Of a DNA stretch of 64,000 bases, positions 1 to 9,809 are shown piece after piece. A program made the translations under genes and the position numbers. Source of the DNA: Sphingopyxis bauzanensis (GTDB lineage: Bacteria; Pseudomonadota; Alphaproteobacteria; Sphingomonadales; Sphingomonadaceae); NCBI RefSeq assembly GCF_002205675.1, contig NZ_NISK01000001.1, positions 1,030,245 to 1,094,244 of the forward strand. Direction: 5' to 3'. Positions within the stretch are counted from its first letter, which is position 1; every line of letters starts with the position of its first letter. The notes beneath the pieces are model-generated. The model made no database searches, was not told where the DNA came from, and was given only the letters and a program-made list of their open reading frames with translations.

Positions 1-185
1 AGATCGCGACCGGCATCGGTCGCCTCGGCACCTCGAGCTGGACGATCGTCCAGGCGATGTTCCAGAATGGCCGCTGCATCGCGACCTGCGACACGGTGGT
101 CGTGTGCCGCACCGACAATCAGGCAAAACCGCTGCGCGCCGAGATGGTCGCCGAACTGACCGCCAATCTGGTGACGCCGGTTTAG
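1..185 (+). CDS. C-terminal end of an acyl-CoA thioesterase-like hotdog protein (partial)
   Basis: An open frame enters from the left edge (first full codon at position 3) and stops with TAG at 183-185, giving 60 residues. It reads like the last beta strands of a 4-hydroxybenzoyl-CoA thioesterase / hotdog-fold protein: a GRLGTSSWTIVQAMFQNG segment followed by a VVVCRTDNQAKPLR strand. The catalytic N-terminal part lies outside the window, so the substrate cannot be judged. It converges with gmk; the gap of about 190 bp is filled by a palindromic repeat. The family call rests on the tail only. Confidence 0.55.
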   Translation, partial: IATGIGRLGTSSWTIVQAMFQNGRCIATCDTVVVCRTDNQAKPLRAEMVAELTANLVTPV

Positions 186-196
186 GTACTTCTCAC

Positions 197-354
197 TTGA
201 TGGGAGAAGGATACGCAGCCTTGCTGCGAAGCAGCTGGGCGGAATTGGATGAGGTTGACCGTGCATCGTCGTGCCGCTGTTTCAGGCCGGTGCCGCATCC
301 CCACCGCTGCGACTTAGCCAGCAAGCTGGCAAGTCTCGCTGCCTCCCCCATCAA
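197..354. repeat. Imperfect intergenic inverted repeat between the thioesterase gene and gmk
   Basis: TTGATGGGAGAAGG at 197-210 faces an inverted CCATCAA at 348-354, and a nearly perfect 25-nt palindrome lies at 311-335 (GACTT..GCCAGC..GCTGGC..AGTC). It sits between converging genes, as bacterial REP-like elements commonly do, and could fold as a hairpin in both transcripts. No convincing gene was seen in this stretch. Confidence 0.5.
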
Positions 355-377
355 GGACCCATCAACGGGGAGCGCTA

Positions 378-1046
378 TCAATCGTCGATCGTCGTATCGG
401 TATCCGGCACCGACCGGATCAAATCGCGCGCGAAGCCGATCAACCCGATCTGCCGCCGCCGCTTCAGCCGCTCGGCGCGCAGGATCGCCATCACTGCGCC
501 ATAACATGCTTCGACGTCATCGTTGATCAGCACATAATCATAGCCATCCCAGTGACTGATCTCGTTCGCGGCGCGCGCCATCCGCGCTGCAATCACCTCG
601 TCGCTGTCGGTGTTGCGCGCGCGCAGGCGGCGTTCCAGCTCTTCCATCGTCGGCGGCAGGACGAAGACGCGCACCACATCGGGACCGGCCTCCTGATACA
701 GCTGCTGCGCGCCCTGCCAGTCGATGTCGAACAATACATCCTTGCCGGCGTCGAGCAATTCATCGACCCGCGCGCGCGGCGTCCCATAGCGGTGGCCAAA
801 GACATGCGCCCATTCGAGGAACTCGCCGTCGGCGGCCATCTGCTTGAAGGTTTCGACATCTACGAAATGATAATCTTTGCCATCGACCTCGCCGCGGCGC
901 GGCGGCCGGGTGGTGGCCGAGATCGACAATGCGATGTCGGGATCGACCCCCAGCATCTTTTTCGAAATGGTGGTCTTGCCCGCGCCCGACGGCGAGGAGA
1001 GGACGAACAACACGCCGCGGCGGTCGAGGTGGACGCTTTCAGCCAT
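378..1046 (-). CDS. gmk: Guanylate kinase
   Basis: Cytosolic kinase that phosphorylates GMP to GDP with ATP, an essential step of guanine nucleotide supply. The 222-residue product has a P-loop near residues 17-26 (SSPSGAGKTT), followed by the GMP-binding stretch ISATTRPPRRGEVDGKDYHF and the late R-x-R-N-T-D lid region. Length and motif order match bacterial Gmk. The ATG at 1046 gives a product beginning MAESVHLDRRGVLF, close to the usual family start. It converges with the upstream thioesterase gene and is divergent from the DUF2585 gene. Confidence 0.95.
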   Translation of the reverse strand: MAESVHLDRRGVLFVLSSPSGAGKTTISKKMLGVDPDIALSISATTRPPRRGEVDGKDYHFVDVETFKQMAADGEFLEWAHVFGHRYGTPRARVDELLDAGKDVLFDIDWQGAQQLYQEAGPDVVRVFVLPPTMEELERRLRARNTDSDEVIAARMARAANEISHWDGYDYVLINDDVEACYGAVMAILRAERLKRRRQIGLIGFARDLIRSVPDTDTTIDD

Positions 1047-1098
1047 GGCCGCTATTCGCGAAAGGCGCGCCAGCGGTCAAGCGCGAAGGGGACACGGC

Positions 1099-1662
1099 AT
1101 GGCAGGAATTTCGCGTAAAGGCTGGCTGGTCGCGGCGGCATTATTGGCAATATTCACCGCGATCCTGTTCGCAATGGGCCGCCCGCCGATCTGTCCGTGC
1201 GGGACGATCAGCCTGTGGCACGGCACCGTCCAGTCGGATCAGAACAGCCAGCAGATTTCGGACTGGTACAGTTTCAGCCACATCATCCACGGCTTCATCT
1301 TCTACGGCCTCGGCCGCTGGCTGATGCCGCGCCAGCCGCTCTGGGTTGCACTGGCGCTGGCGATCGGGATCGAGGCGGCGTGGGAAATCCTCGAAAATTC
1401 GCCGATCATCATCGACCGTTATCGCGAAGTAACGATGGCGTTTGGCTACAGCGGCGATTCGATCCTCAATTCGGTCAGCGACGCGCTGTTCATGATCGCG
1501 GGCTTCCTCGCTGCCAGCCGGATGCGCTGGTGGATGACGGTTTCTATCGCGATCGTCTTCGAACTGTTTACCCTGTGGACGATCCGCGACAATCTGACCC
1601 TCAACGTGCTGATGCTCGTGTCGCCGGTCGAGGCGATCAAGGAGTGGCAGGCGGGATCATAG
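1099..1662 (+). CDS. UPF0314 / DUF2585 family inner-membrane protein
   Basis: The 187-residue product begins with a hydrophobic helix (about residues 7-26) and has further hydrophobic stretches near 75-95, 125-145 and 150-165. Segments such as WYSFSHIIHGFIFYGLG, EAAWEILENSPIIIDRYRE and GYSGDSILNSVSD are the hallmark of the DUF2585 family of alphaproteobacteria, whose biochemical function is unknown. The frame is open further upstream to 877, but that part overlaps gmk on the other strand, so the ATG at 1099 is chosen. It is divergent from gmk with a gap of 52 bp. Confidence 0.85.
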   Translation: MAGISRKGWLVAAALLAIFTAILFAMGRPPICPCGTISLWHGTVQSDQNSQQISDWYSFSHIIHGFIFYGLGRWLMPRQPLWVALALAIGIEAAWEILENSPIIIDRYREVTMAFGYSGDSILNSVSDALFMIAGFLAASRMRWWMTVSIAIVFELFTLWTIRDNLTLNVLMLVSPVEAIKEWQAGS

Positions 1663-1744
1663 GCTGCCCAGCGCCATACCTCCCCGTCCGTTATTGCCTA
1701 TGTAAACCAGTGGGCGGCGGCGATGGCAAGGTACCGGTTCCTCA

Positions 1745-2110
1745 TCAGTGGATGGCGCTCGGCCGCTGATCGTCGAGCGGGATGGCGGGGGGCAATGCGT
1801 CGCCCATCGTCTGCCCGTCGGGGCCATGGTCCGCGGTTCCGGCATAGCTGTCGACGACCCCGGCCTGCGCCAGTTGCGGGTCGATCGCATGCGCGGCTTC
1901 TGCGGCCTGACGCGCCTCGGCGCGCTCAGCCCATTTCTTGGTCAGATAGCCCGCGGCGGCCCAAGCCGCCATCGCGGCATAGCGCTGCGGAAACAACCGC
2001 CGCGCCGCAAACAGCGCGCCCGCGCCGATCACCGCGCCGGCAACCGGGTGATTGCCCTGTTTCCGTCCGATTGCGCTACCCAGCACGCCGCCAACGATCC
2101 TGCCAATCAT
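1745..2110 (-). CDS. Hypothetical glycine/alanine-rich protein
   Basis: A 121-residue product of unknown function starting MIGRIVGGVLGSAIGRKQG. The N-terminal 60 residues contain two short Gly/Ala-rich hydrophobic segments (GAVIGAGALFAARRLF, MAAWAAAGYLTKKWA), followed by an Ala/Glu-rich and then an Asp/Pro-rich soluble tail. The frame is open to 2167, but the upstream residues are Arg-rich and unlike protein; the ATG at 2110 is the better start. It lies 22 bp downstream of fumC on the same strand, so co-transcription is likely. No family recognised. Confidence 0.6.
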   Translation of the reverse strand: MIGRIVGGVLGSAIGRKQGNHPVAGAVIGAGALFAARRLFPQRYAAMAAWAAAGYLTKKWAERAEARQAAEAAHAIDPQLAQAGVVDSYAGTADHGPDGQTMGDALPPAIPLDDQRPSAIH

Positions 2111-2132
2111 GCCCAAATCTCCTTCTCCCCTA

Positions 2133-3548
2133 TCAATTCGCCGAGGGGGCTTCGGGTTCCGGCCCAAGCATCATCCGCGGATCGACCAGCCGGTCGAAGG
2201 TCGCGGCATCGACATAGCCAAGACCCAGCGCCGCTTCCTTCAAGGTGGTGCCGCTTTCATGCGCGTGCTTGGCGATCTTCGCCGCCTTGTCATAACCGAT
2301 TTCAGGGGCGAGCGCGGTGACAAGCATCAGCGAGCGGCTCATCAGTTCGTCGATGCGGGCGTGATTGGGTTCGAGTCCCGCCACGCAATGCTGGGTGAAA
2401 CCCGCCATCCCGATCGCCATCAGATCGATCGAACGCAGCACATTGGCGCCGATCAGCGGCTTGAAGACATTGAGCTCCAGATGCCCCTGCATGCCGCCGA
2501 CGGTCACCGCCTGATGATTGCCGATGACCTGGCCCGCGACCATCGTGAGCATCTCGCACTGCGTCGGATTGACCTTGCCGGGCATGATCGAGCTGCCCGG
2601 CTCGTTTGCGGGCAGGTCGAGCTCGCCCAGCCCCGCGCGCGGCCCCGATCCGAGCAGGCGGATGTCATTCGCGATCTTGGTCAGCGCCACGGCGAGCGTA
2701 TTCAGCGCGCCGGAGAAAAACACGAGTCCGTCGTTCGACCCCAGTGCTTCAAACTTGTTGCGCGCCGGTTCGAACGCGATTCCGGTCGCGCGGCTCAGCT
2801 CCGCGGCGATTGCGACGTCGAAGCCCGCAGGCGCGTTGAGCCCGGTACCGACCGCGGTGCCGCCCTGTGCCAGCTTGTTGATATTATGCGCCAACGCCCC
2901 CTCGATCCGCGCCCGGCACGCGATCAGCTGCGCGACATAGCCCGAAAACTCCTGCCCCAGCGTCAGCGGCGTCGCGTCCTGCAAATGGGTGCGACCGATT
3001 TTGACGATGTCGCTCCATGCCGCCGCTTTCGCTGCCAGTGCATCGGTCAGCGCGATCAGCGCGGGCAGCAGCCGTGTCATGGTTTCGACCGCCACCGCGA
3101 CATGGATTGCGGTCGGGAAACTGTCGTTTGACGACTGGCCCATGTTGACATGGTCGTTGGGATGGACCGGCGCCTTGCCGCCGCGTGTCCCCGCCAGCGC
3201 TTCGTTGGCGATCCCCGCGATCACCTCATTGGCGTTCATATTCGTCTGCGTGCCGCTCCCCGTCTGCCAGATGGCGAGCGGAAACTGGTCGTCATATCGT
3301 CCAGCCGCGACGGCTTCGGCGGCGGCGGCAATCGCGTCGGCCAGATTGCCATCGAGCCCATGCGCGCGGTTGATCCGCGCCGCTGCACCCTTGATACGCG
3401 CGAGCGCGTGGACGATCGGCAGCGGCATGCGCTCGTGCGCCGGAAAGGCGAAATTATGGCGGCTCCGTTCGGTCTGCGCGCCCCAATAGGCGTCGGCCGC
3501 AACTTCGATCGCCCCGATGCTGTCGGTCTCGGTCCGCGTTCCGCTCAT
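2133..3548 (-). CDS. fumC: Class II fumarate hydratase
   Basis: TCA-cycle enzyme hydrating fumarate to L-malate; the class II form is an iron-free homotetramer in the cytosol. The 471-residue product shows the early [14 protein letters not shown] block, the [17 protein letters not shown] block with the catalytic His, and the superfamily signature [15 protein letters not shown] near residues 315-330. The in-frame extension to 3617 is rejected: the ATG at 3548 overlaps the stop of the upstream small membrane protein gene by 4 bp (ATGA), a typical coupled start. The length matches FumC (about 465 residues). Confidence 0.95.
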   Translation of the reverse strand: MSGTRTETDSIGAIEVAADAYWGAQTERSRHNFAFPAHERMPLPIVHALARIKGAAARINRAHGLDGNLADAIAAAAEAVAAGRYDDQFPLAIWQTGSGTQTNMNANEVIAGIANEALAGTRGGKAPVHPNDHVNMGQSSNDSFPTAIHVAVAVETMTRLLPALIALTDALAAKAAAWSDIVKIGRTHLQDATPLTLGQEFSGYVAQLIACRARIEGALAHNINKLAQGGTAVGTGLNAPAGFDVAIAAELSRATGIAFEPARNKFEALGSNDGLVFFSGALNTLAVALTKIANDIRLLGSGPRAGLGELDLPANEPGSSIMPGKVNPTQCEMLTMVAGQVIGNHQAVTVGGMQGHLELNVFKPLIGANVLRSIDLMAIGMAGFTQHCVAGLEPNHARIDELMSRSLMLVTALAPEIGYDKAAKIAKHAHESGTTLKEAALGLGYVDAATFDRLVDPRMMLGPEPEAPSAN

Positions 3549-3856
3549 CCCATCAAAGTCCGCGTCACGAGCACCGACCCGCCCCAGATCATCGTGACGA
3601 GGCCGAGCATCTTCCAATACCCCGTTTCACCAACGCGGCGACGCAGCCAGGCCGCGAGCAGCCAGACGAGGACCAGTGCAGGGGTCAATATCAACAGGCT
3701 GAAGCGCAGCAGGCCGTCGGCGATCTGACCGCGTGCGGCACCGTCCTCGAACAGCGTCAAGCCCTCGACGCTCCACCAAAAGGCGGCGGTCAGCACCAGC
3801 ATCCCGGCGAGGGCCCAATATTGCCAGAACCGGCTGGGGGGCCATGGCGACGCCAC
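3545..3856 (-). CDS. Small hypothetical membrane protein (103 aa)
   Basis: Predicted integral membrane protein with hydrophobic stretches near residues 10-30, 48-66 and 82-98, separated by an acidic/amide loop and an Arg-rich loop ([13 protein letters not shown]). No family is recognised. Its stop overlaps the fumC start by 4 bp (ATGA) and it lies 4 bp downstream of sspB, so sspB, this gene and fumC look like one transcriptional unit. Function unknown. Confidence 0.65.
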   Translation of the reverse strand: MASPWPPSRFWQYWALAGMLVLTAAFWWSVEGLTLFEDGAARGQIADGLLRFSLLILTPALVLVWLLAAWLRRRVGETGYWKMLGLVTMIWGGSVLVTRTLMG

Positions 3857-3860
3857 GGCG

Positions 3861-4343
3861 TTATTTCCGCTTGCCGAAATCCACCGTCACGACGTTCGAC
3901 CCGTCTTCGTTCGTCACGTCAGGGCGGTCGTTGTCGGCCTCGTCATGCGGTTCAGGTGCGGTCGCCTCGTCGTCGCTGACCTGGAATTGCAGACCGAAAT
4001 CAACCGATGGATCGACGAAGGCAGTGATCGCCGCATAGGGAATCGTCAGGATCGACGGTGTCTGGTTGAACGACAGCCCGACACTGAAATGGTCGTCAGC
4101 GACTTTCAGATCCCAGAAACGGTTCTGCAGCACGATCGTCATTTCGTCGGGAAATTTGGCGATCAGATGCGCCGGAATGTTAACCCCCGCGGCCTGCGTC
4201 TTGAACGTGATATAGAAATGATGCTCGCCGGGCAGGCTGTCGTAGCCTTCGATCTGGCGCAGCACACGGCCGACCACGGCGCGCAGCGCGTCCTGCACGA
4301 TTTCGTCATAGGGAATCAGGCTGTCGCGGACTTCGTCACTCAT
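3861..4343 (-). CDS. sspB: SspB-family ClpXP adaptor
   Basis: The 160-residue product matches the alphaproteobacterial SspB family (older name DUF1321). These proteins tether ssrA-tagged or other substrates to the ClpX unfoldase. The folded N-terminal domain covers roughly residues 1-115 (HFYITFKTQA, IPAHLIAKFPDEMTIVLQ, FWDLKV, FSVGLSFN, IPYAAITAFVDPS); a flexible acidic linker follows (DDEATAPEPHDEADNDRPD) and then a short hydrophobic tail ending near VVTVDFGKRK, like the ClpX-binding tail of E. coli SspB. It is divergent from hisB. Confidence 0.85.
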   Translation of the reverse strand: MSDEVRDSLIPYDEIVQDALRAVVGRVLRQIEGYDSLPGEHHFYITFKTQAAGVNIPAHLIAKFPDEMTIVLQNRFWDLKVADDHFSVGLSFNQTPSILTIPYAAITAFVDPSVDFGLQFQVSDDEATAPEPHDEADNDRPDVTNEDGSNVVTVDFGKRK

Positions 4344-4430
4344 GGGGCAGGGGGATGAACGGAGCGGGCGGATGGGTCAAGGGGGGAGAGTCGCCTTGCA
4401 TGGTGAAAAGTGGCTGCTATGGGGCAGTCC

Positions 4431-5018
4431 ATGCGAACCGCAACCGTCCAGCGCACGACCAAGGAAACCGACATCGCAATTGCCGTCAACCTCGACGGCA
4501 CCGGCGACTATGCGGTGTCCACCGGCATCGGTTTCCTCGACCATATGGTCGAACAATTGTCGCGTCACTCGCTGATCGACATTTCGATGCAGGTGAAGGG
4601 CGATCTGCATATCGACCAGCACCACACGGTCGAGGATTCGGCGCTCGCGCTCGGCGAAGCGATGGCGAAGGCGCTCGGCGACAAGCGCGGCATCGCCCGC
4701 TATGGCGAAGCGCATGCGCCGATGGACGAGACGCTGACGCGCTGCGTGCTCGACATTTCGGGGCGCCCGCACTGCGTTTACAAATCCAGCTTCTCGCAGC
4801 CGCGATTGGGTGAGATGGACACCGAGATGTTCCCGCACTGGTTCCACAGCTTTGCCCAGACCGCCGGGATCACGCTGCACATCGAGACGCTCTACGGCGA
4901 GAACAACCACCACATTGCCGAAAGCATGTACAAAGCACTCGCGCGCGCGCTGCGCCAGGCGGTCGAGATCGACCCGCGCAAGGGTGATGCGATCCCCAGC
5001 ACGAAGGGTGTCCTCTAG
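4431..5018 (+). CDS. hisB: Imidazoleglycerol-phosphate dehydratase
   Basis: Dehydrates imidazole glycerol phosphate to imidazole acetol phosphate in histidine synthesis; a Mn-dependent 24-mer in the cytosol. The 195-residue product is a monofunctional HisB with both metal-binding motifs: [19 protein letters not shown] near residue 65 and [17 protein letters not shown] near residue 160. Possible starts are 4410 (GTG), 4419 (ATG) and 4431 (ATG); 4431 gives the usual HisB beginning ([13 protein letters not shown]). No strong Shine-Dalgarno decides it. First gene of hisB-hisH-hisA-hisF. Confidence 0.93.
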   Translation: MRTATVQRTTKETDIAIAVNLDGTGDYAVSTGIGFLDHMVEQLSRHSLIDISMQVKGDLHIDQHHTVEDSALALGEAMAKALGDKRGIARYGEAHAPMDETLTRCVLDISGRPHCVYKSSFSQPRLGEMDTEMFPHWFHSFAQTAGITLHIETLYGENNHHIAESMYKALARALRQAVEIDPRKGDAIPSTKGVL

Positions 5019-5027
5019 GACTAGTCG

Positions 5028-5623
5028 ATGACTGCCATTGCCCTGATCGACTATGGCGCGGGCAATCTTCGCTCGGTGCATAATGCGCTCGTCGCGGCAG
5101 GCGCTGCTGATGTGGCGGTCACTGCTGATCCCGATATTGTCGCCAAGGCCGATCGTATCGTGCTGCCCGGCGTCGGGGCGTTCGCTGCCTGTATGAACGG
5201 GCTAGTCGCAATCCCCGGCCTCGTCGAAGCGATGGAGCGCCGCGTTCGCGCCGACGGCGCGCCCTTCCTCGGTATTTGCGTCGGCATGCAATTGCTCGCC
5301 GATGCGGGCGAGGAGCATGGGCGCCACGCCGGGCTCGGCTGGATCGGCGGCACGGTCCGCGCCTTTGATCCCGCGCCTGCGCTGCGCATCCCGCACATGG
5401 GCTGGAACGACGTCGTCCCCAGCATCCCGCATCCGGTGATCGCGGCGGGTGAAGCCTATTTCCTGCACGGCTATCATTTCGCCGACACCGCCGACGTGCT
5501 CGCGACAAGCAGCCATGGCGGCGTCTTCAATGCCGCCGTCGGCCGCGACAATATGATCGGCGTCCAGTTCCACCCCGAAAAAAGCCAGGCTTACGGCCTC
5601 GCGACGCTCGAAAGGTTTTTGAT

Positions 5624-5636
<13 letters not shown>
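5028..5636 (+). CDS. hisH: Imidazole glycerol phosphate synthase, glutamine amidotransferase subunit
   Basis: Class I glutaminase subunit that supplies ammonia to HisF. The 202-residue product begins with [17 protein letters not shown]. It carries the nucleophile elbow GICVGMQLL near residue 82, with the catalytic Cys, and the late His/Glu pair in QFHPEKSQ near residue 183. It starts 9 bp after the hisB stop and overlaps the hisA start by 13 bp. Confidence 0.94.
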
Positions 5637-6358
<722 letters not shown>

Positions 6359-6373
6359 GAGACAACCCCACTT

Positions 6374-6455
6374 CCGTTCGTATCGAGCGTAGTCGAGACA
6401 CGTCATCGCTGGGCGCCCCTCTTCGCGGTGTCTCGATTCCGTTCGACACGAACGG
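6374..6455. repeat. Palindromic repeat, family A copy 1 (hisA-hisF gap)
   Basis: Two 28-nt arms, 6374-6401 and 6428-6455, form an imperfect inverted repeat with the core CGTTCG..CGAG..TCGAGACAC. The same element recurs at 24261-24340. It occupies most of the 115-bp gap between hisA and hisF and could form a hairpin in the his mRNA. Confidence 0.75.
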
Positions 6456-6473
6456 GAACGAGAGGCCGTCTGA

Positions 6474-7238
6474 ATGACCGTCCGCATCCGCGTCATCCCC
6501 TGTCTCGACGTTGCCGACGGCCGCGTCGTCAAGGGCGTCAATTTTGTCGACCTGCGCGACGCCGGCGACCCGGTCGAGGCGGCGCGGGCTTATGACGCTG
6601 CGGGCGCCGACGAGCTGTGCTTCCTTGATATTTCCGCCAGCCACCAGGGCCGCGGCACCCTGCTCGACATGGTCAGCCGCACCGCCGAAGTCTGCTTCAT
6701 GCCGCTCACTGTCGGCGGCGGCGTGCGCAGCGCCGACGATGCGCGCGCGCTGCTGCTCGCGGGCGCCGACAAGGTTGCGGTGAACAGCGCGGCGGTCGCG
6801 CGCCCCGAACTCGTCGCCGACATCGCCGACCGCTTCGGCAGCCAGTGCGCGGTCGGCAGCATCGACGCGCGGCGCGTGGCCGATGGTCGCTGGGAAATCT
6901 TCACCCATGGCGGGCGGACACCGACGGGTATCGACGCGCTCGAACATGCCGTTCGGCTTGCCACGCTTGGCGCGGGCGAATTGCTTGTCACCAGCATGGA
7001 CCGCGATGGCACCAAGGACGGCTATGACCTCGCGCTCACGCGCGCGATCGCCGACGCTGTCAGCGTGCCGGTGATCGCCAGCGGCGGGGTTGGCAACCTC
7101 GACCATCTGGTCGCGGGCGTGCTGGAAGGCGGCGCCAGCGCGGTCCTCGCCGCCAGCATCTTCCACTTCGGCGAAGCGACGATCGCCGAAGCCCATGCGC
7201 GGCTGGCCGCGGCCGGATTGCCCGTCCGCGCCCACTGA
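6474..7238 (+). CDS. hisF: Imidazole glycerol phosphate synthase, cyclase subunit
   Basis: TIM-barrel cyclase that works with HisH to make imidazole glycerol phosphate and AICAR. The 254-residue product has the catalytic Asp in [19 protein letters not shown] and the second catalytic Asp region in [13 protein letters not shown] near residue 176; [12 protein letters not shown] supplies the phosphate-binding half. It starts 115 bp after hisA, the gap holding a palindromic repeat. hisIE and other his genes are not in the window. Confidence 0.94.
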   Translation: MTVRIRVIPCLDVADGRVVKGVNFVDLRDAGDPVEAARAYDAAGADELCFLDISASHQGRGTLLDMVSRTAEVCFMPLTVGGGVRSADDARALLLAGADKVAVNSAAVARPELVADIADRFGSQCAVGSIDARRVADGRWEIFTHGGRTPTGIDALEHAVRLATLGAGELLVTSMDRDGTKDGYDLALTRAIADAVSVPVIASGGVGNLDHLVAGVLEGGASAVLAASIFHFGEATIAEAHARLAAAGLPVRAH

Positions 7239-7294
7239 CGGATCTCCTCGCATCGGGGCTGGTCAGGCGGAAGCGGGGCTGCAATAGCAGCCCG

Positions 7295-8389
7295 ATGATC
7301 GCCCAACTCCGCCTGTCGCGCCGCGCCAACGAAATTTTCCCGATCCTCGGCTTCGTCGCCGCGCTCGCCAGTCTCGCGATGCCTCTCAATGCCTGGTTCG
7401 TCGCCGTCATCCTGATGGGCGCGGTCGTCGCAGCGGTCCACCATGCCGAAGTGATCGCACACCGCGTCGGCGAACCGTTTGGCACCCTGATCCTGGCGCT
7501 CGCGGTCACCGTGATCGAGGTCGGGCTGATCCTCACCTTGATGCAGGCCGAACCCGAAAAGGCGCAGACGCTGGCGCGCGATACGGTGTTCGCCGCGGTG
7601 ATGGTCATCGTGAACCTGTTGCTGGGGCTTTGCCTGCTCAGCGGCGCGATCCGCCATCACGAACAGCGCTTCCAGCGCACCGGGATGGGCGCCGCGCTCG
7701 CGACATTGACGGTGCTCACCGTCGTCACGCTGGTGCTGCCCAATTTTACGTCGAGCGCCCCCGGTTCCTACTATACGCCCGTGCAGCTTGGCTTTGTCGC
7801 GGTCGTGTCGCTCATCCTCTACGCGACCTTCGCGCTGGTCCAGACGGTGCGTCACCGCGATTATTTCCTGCCTGAACCCGACGCCGATGCCGATGGCGAC
7901 GGGGTCCCCGACGCCCATGCCGAACCGCCCACAATTCAGCGCACCGCCATTTCCGGCGCATTGTTGCTGGCCAGCCTTGTCGCGGTTGTTCTCCTCGCAA
8001 AAAATCTGTCGCCGGTGATGGGGGTGTTGCTCGCCGATTGGGGAGCGCCGCCCGCGGTGCTCGGCGTGTTGATCGCGGCGCTTATCCTCGCGCCGGAAGG
8101 GCTGGCGGCGGTGCGCGCGGCGAAGGCCGACCGGCTCCAGACCAGCCTCAACCTCGCACTGGGGTCAGCGCTCGCGACGATCGGTCTCACCATCCCCGCG
8201 GTCGCGGTGCTGTCGATCCTCACGGACATGCCGATCAGCCTTGGCCTCGATGCCAAATCGACCGTGCTATTGTTCCTGTCGCTGATCGTCGCGTCACAGA
8301 CGCTGGCGAATGGGCGCACCACGGTATTGCAGGGCGTGATCCACCTGATGCTGTTCGCGATCTATCTGTTCACGACCTTCGTGCCCTGA
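7295..8389 (+). CDS. Calcium/proton antiporter (CaCA family, ChaA-like)
   Basis: A 364-residue polytopic inner-membrane protein with about ten hydrophobic segments in two halves. The family's two repeated acidic helices are visible: AVTVIEVGLILTLM near residues 68-82 and APEGLAAVRAAKADRLQTS near 266-284. A soluble central loop near residues 190-210 carries an Asp-rich run (EPDADADGDGVPDAHAEPP) that may bind cations. The family exchanges Ca2+ (or Na+/K+) for H+. Start at 7295, 56 bp after hisF. Confidence 0.85.
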   Translation: MIAQLRLSRRANEIFPILGFVAALASLAMPLNAWFVAVILMGAVVAAVHHAEVIAHRVGEPFGTLILALAVTVIEVGLILTLMQAEPEKAQTLARDTVFAAVMVIVNLLLGLCLLSGAIRHHEQRFQRTGMGAALATLTVLTVVTLVLPNFTSSAPGSYYTPVQLGFVAVVSLILYATFALVQTVRHRDYFLPEPDADADGDGVPDAHAEPPTIQRTAISGALLLASLVAVVLLAKNLSPVMGVLLADWGAPPAVLGVLIAALILAPEGLAAVRAAKADRLQTSLNLALGSALATIGLTIPAVAVLSILTDMPISLGLDAKSTVLLFLSLIVASQTLANGRTTVLQGVIHLMLFAIYLFTTFVP

Positions 8390-8391
8390 TG

Positions 8392-8416
8392 GCTGCCCCC
8401 GCGCAGCGGGGGCAGC
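8392..8416. terminator. Hairpin between converging genes
   Basis: Perfect inverted repeat with 11-bp arms (GCTGCCCCCGC / GCGGGGGCAGC) and a 3-nt loop, placed 3 bp after the antiporter stop and facing the KAS III-like gene. No T-run follows, so it may act as a weak or bidirectional terminator or as an mRNA 3'-end stabiliser. Confidence 0.55.
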
Positions 8417-8480
8417 TGGATGTCCAAGCTTTCATCGCTGGGTAAGGCCGACAACAGCCCCCGCCTGCGTGGCGGCGACG

Positions 8481-9617
8481 CTATGTCTTCCGCACGAACA
8501 CTGTTCCCGCCGAATAGCCCGCCCCGAACGAACAGATCAGTCCGGTGTCGCCCGCGACCATATCCGCATGGTTCAGGTGAAAAGCGATGATCGACCCGGC
8601 GCTCGACGTGTTGCCATAGGTGTCGAGCACTGTCGGGCTTTCGTCGTCGCTCGCTTCATGCCCCAAAACCCTTTGGGCAATCAGGCGGTTCATGTTGGCG
8701 TTCGCCTGGTGCAGCCACAACCGCCGCATGTCGCTGCCCGTCAGCCCCAGCACCTGCATCTGCTCGACGATCATGTTCGCGACCATCGGCACGACTTCCT
8801 TGAACACCTTGCGGCCTTCCTGGACGAACAATTTATCGCTCTTCGGCCCACCCTGATCGATCCCGCCATGGGCGCGGTTGAGGAAGCCGAAATTGTTGCG
8901 GATATTGTTCGAAAAGACCGTCTTGAGCTTGGTGCCAAGGATGTTCCAATGTCCCGCAGGCGCGATCGCCTTGTCCTCGACCAGGATCGCGGTCGCGACG
9001 TCGCCAAAGATGAAATGGCTGTCGCGGTCGCGCCAGTTGAGGTGGCCTGAACAGATTTCTGGGTTCACCACCAGCACGCTCTTCGCATGTCCCGCGCGGA
9101 TATAGTCGGCGGCAGTCTGGATGCCAAAGGTCGCCGACGAGCAGGCGACGTTCATGTCGAACCCGAACCCGTCGATGCCCAGCGCGTCCTGAATCTCGAC
9201 CGCCATCGCCGGATAGGCGCGCTGCATGTTCGATGCCGCGCACAGCACTGCGTCGACGTCAGCCGCATCGCGCCCGGCCCGCGCCAGCGCATCCTTCGCC
9301 GCCGCAACGCCGATTTCGGCCAGGACCGACAACTCGTCATTGCTGCGTTCGGGCAGGCGCGGTGCCATATGCGTGGGATCAAGGATGCCCGCCTTGTCGA
9401 CGACGAAGCGCGATCCGATCCCGCTCGCCTTTTCGATGAATTCGACACTGGACTCAGTCAGTTCGGCGATTTCGCCTGCCGCGATCGCGGCGGCATTTTC
9501 CCTATTGTGCAATGCAACATACGCGTTAAAACTCGCAACAAGTTCTTCGTTGGCGATGCGTTCGGCGGGGGTGAACAGGCCGGTCGCGGAAATGACTGGC
9601 TGCGGTGTGTGCGACAT
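8481..9617 (-). CDS. Beta-ketoacyl-ACP synthase III-like condensing enzyme
   Basis: A 378-residue thiolase-fold enzyme of the KAS III group. The catalytic triad is intact: Cys in NVACSSATFGIQ near residue 158, His in LWLHQANANMNRLI and Asn in DTYGNTSSAG. It is longer than housekeeping FabH (about 320 residues) because of an N-terminal segment with FNAYVALHNRENAAAIAAG and an insert around VFSNNIRNNFGFLNRA. That suggests a FabH-like paralogue with a different acyl donor or acceptor. It stands alone between a converging antiporter gene and a divergent unknown gene. Confidence 0.8.
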   Translation of the reverse strand: MSHTPQPVISATGLFTPAERIANEELVASFNAYVALHNRENAAAIAAGEIAELTESSVEFIEKASGIGSRFVVDKAGILDPTHMAPRLPERSNDELSVLAEIGVAAAKDALARAGRDAADVDAVLCAASNMQRAYPAMAVEIQDALGIDGFGFDMNVACSSATFGIQTAADYIRAGHAKSVLVVNPEICSGHLNWRDRDSHFIFGDVATAILVEDKAIAPAGHWNILGTKLKTVFSNNIRNNFGFLNRAHGGIDQGGPKSDKLFVQEGRKVFKEVVPMVANMIVEQMQVLGLTGSDMRRLWLHQANANMNRLIAQRVLGHEASDDESPTVLDTYGNTSSAGSIIAFHLNHADMVAGDTGLICSFGAGYSAGTVFVRKT

Positions 9618-9809
9618 GATGGACCTGCATGTGTCTTATGGTTTCAAGGCCCGCTGATTAGGCCCGCTCGCGCCGCCGCGCAACGCCCTCGAATGGCTGA
9701 ACGATTGCCGACGCCATGGTTAACCCGCCGCTAACCATTTTAGTGGCAGATTGCAGAGTTGCAGGCCTCCGGGGGGATGGCTCCCCGGGCGCCGTGCAGG
9801 AGCACGACC

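Noticed and set aside
2052..3131. Long plus-strand open frame (359 codons) opposite fumC
   Set aside because: It is an antisense shadow: fumC on the other strand has full family motifs, and this frame is Arg/His/Gln-rich with no domain.
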